Positions 5,543 to 6,014 of a DNA stretch of 6,014 nucleotides are shown piece by piece (within the stretch, counting starts at the first letter, position 1; the number at the start of each line of letters is the position of its first letter). The notes beneath the pieces are model-generated. The model was not told the DNA's origin. It saw only the letters and a program-made list of their open reading frames with translations, and searched no databases. Source of the stretch: an uncultured Treponema sp. (GTDB lineage: Bacteria; Spirochaetota; Spirochaetia; Treponematales; Treponemataceae); the NCBI GenBank assembly GCA_937902125.1, contig CALDIB010000097.1, positions 1-6,014 of the forward strand, in the 5' to 3' direction. Position numbers and translations under genes: made by a program.

Positions 5543-6014
5543 TTGCTGTCGGCTTGCGGTTTGATTTGTCCGTCCGCCCCGATTTTTTCTTCGTCCTTTT
5601 TCTTTGACGGATTTTCAAAGCGGTATCCGTAGCGGAAGATGGTTCGTATGTATTCGGGATTTTGAGGGTCGCGCTCGATTTTTTTTCTGAGCCTTTGGAT
5701 GTAAACGGCCACGGCGGTTATGTCGCCAAAGGGCACCTTCCACACCGCGTTGAAAATTTTGTCCGGCGAAACGTTTTCGCCCTCGTGGCGGACAAGAAAG
5801 TTAAGGACGTCAAATTCCCTTGCCGAAAGGCGGACCTTGGCGGCTCCTCTTTTTAAGACGCAGGAGTTTTCCAAAATGGTGTATTCGCCAAATTGAATGG
5901 ACTCTTCCGCGGCCGCCTCAGTTTTGGAAATTCTTCGCAGGTTGGCCTTGAGACGGGCTATCAAGACGCGGGGGCTGAAGGGCTTTGTGACAAATTCGTC
6001 GGCGCCTATGTCCA
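5539..6014 (-). CDS. OmpR/PhoB-type response regulator, N-terminus cut by window edge
   Basis: The last 157 residues are visible and the frame stays open to the window edge, so the start lies outside. The visible part opens with DIGADEFVTKPFSPRVL, the end of the receiver domain with its conserved lysine before PF (codon at 5985-5983). The following helix, ARLKANLRRI, completes the receiver. After a linker comes the winged-helix DNA-binding domain, with LSAREFDVLNFLVRHEG, the recognition helix VAVYIQRLRKKIE and the wing IRTIFRYGYRFE. The phospho-acceptor Asp is not in view. A charged tail of about 20 residues (KKKDEEKIGADGQ...) follows the wing; most family members end sooner. A TTG at 5964 in the same frame could be mistaken for a start, but the receiver sequence upstream rules that out. 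Partner of the adjoining histidine kinase; regulated promoters are unknown. Confidence 0.95.
   Translation of the reverse strand, partial: DIGADEFVTKPFSPRVLIARLKANLRRISKTEAAAEESIQFGEYTILENSCVLKRGAAKVRLSAREFDVLNFLVRHEGENVSPDKIFNAVWKVPFGDITAVAVYIQRLRKKIERDPQNPEYIRTIFRYGYRFENPSKKKDEEKIGADGQIKPQADSK

Noticed and set aside
5539..5964. Response regulator as a complete 141-residue protein starting at TTG
   Set aside because: The same frame continues to the window edge and encodes the end of a receiver domain (DEFVTKPF), so the gene is truncated by the window instead.

Overview
The window looks like a chromosomal housekeeping segment of a spirochaete, most likely a Treponema of the host-associated type. 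The case rests on gene order: smpB divergent from lepB, with hemW directly behind lepB. From memory this resembles the smpB-lepB-hemN/hemW order in Treponema pallidum, which I could not check. GC content looks moderate by eye (mid to high 40s percent). No mobile element, CRISPR array, tRNA or rRNA was recognised.

Layout. Bases 1-75 hold an imperfect inverted repeat that also looks like a bidirectional terminator, plus an extra copy of its right arm touching the stop of the first gene. A leftward operon follows, read from 2645 down to 76: lepB (signal peptidase I), hemW (radical SAM heme chaperone), a possible 27-residue ORF, and a HAD-family phosphatase-like protein. lepB and hemW overlap by 4 bases (GTGA). 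hemW and the small ORF also overlap by 4 (ATGA). Bases 2646-2752 form a divergent promoter region. Rightward from it run smpB (2753-3217) and an unrecognised secreted protein (3210-4127) that overlaps smpB by 8 bases. Only 8 bases further on, a convergent leftward two-component pair ends: a sensor histidine kinase (4136-5542) and, upstream of it and cut by the window edge, an OmpR/PhoB-type response regulator (5539-6014).

How the genes work together. lepB, hemW and smpB are independent core functions: protein export, heme/Fe-S cofactor handling and ribosome rescue. The secreted protein is probably co-transcribed with smpB. The kinase and regulator form one signalling unit whose target cannot be told from the window.

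Most notable points. (1) LepB keeps its nucleophile Ser53, but the position of the general-base lysine is Arg118 and the position of the serine that contacts that lysine is Cys197. (2) Both divergent genes have a -35/17 bp/-10 promoter ending in the same TAAAAT box, placed so that transcripts should start at or within about three bases of the ATG. Both lepB and smpB therefore look leaderless. (3) The 18-20 base ribosome-binding-site and start-codon segment of the HAD gene is duplicated at the 3' end of hemW, creating a small coupled ORF and a pair of competing hairpins.
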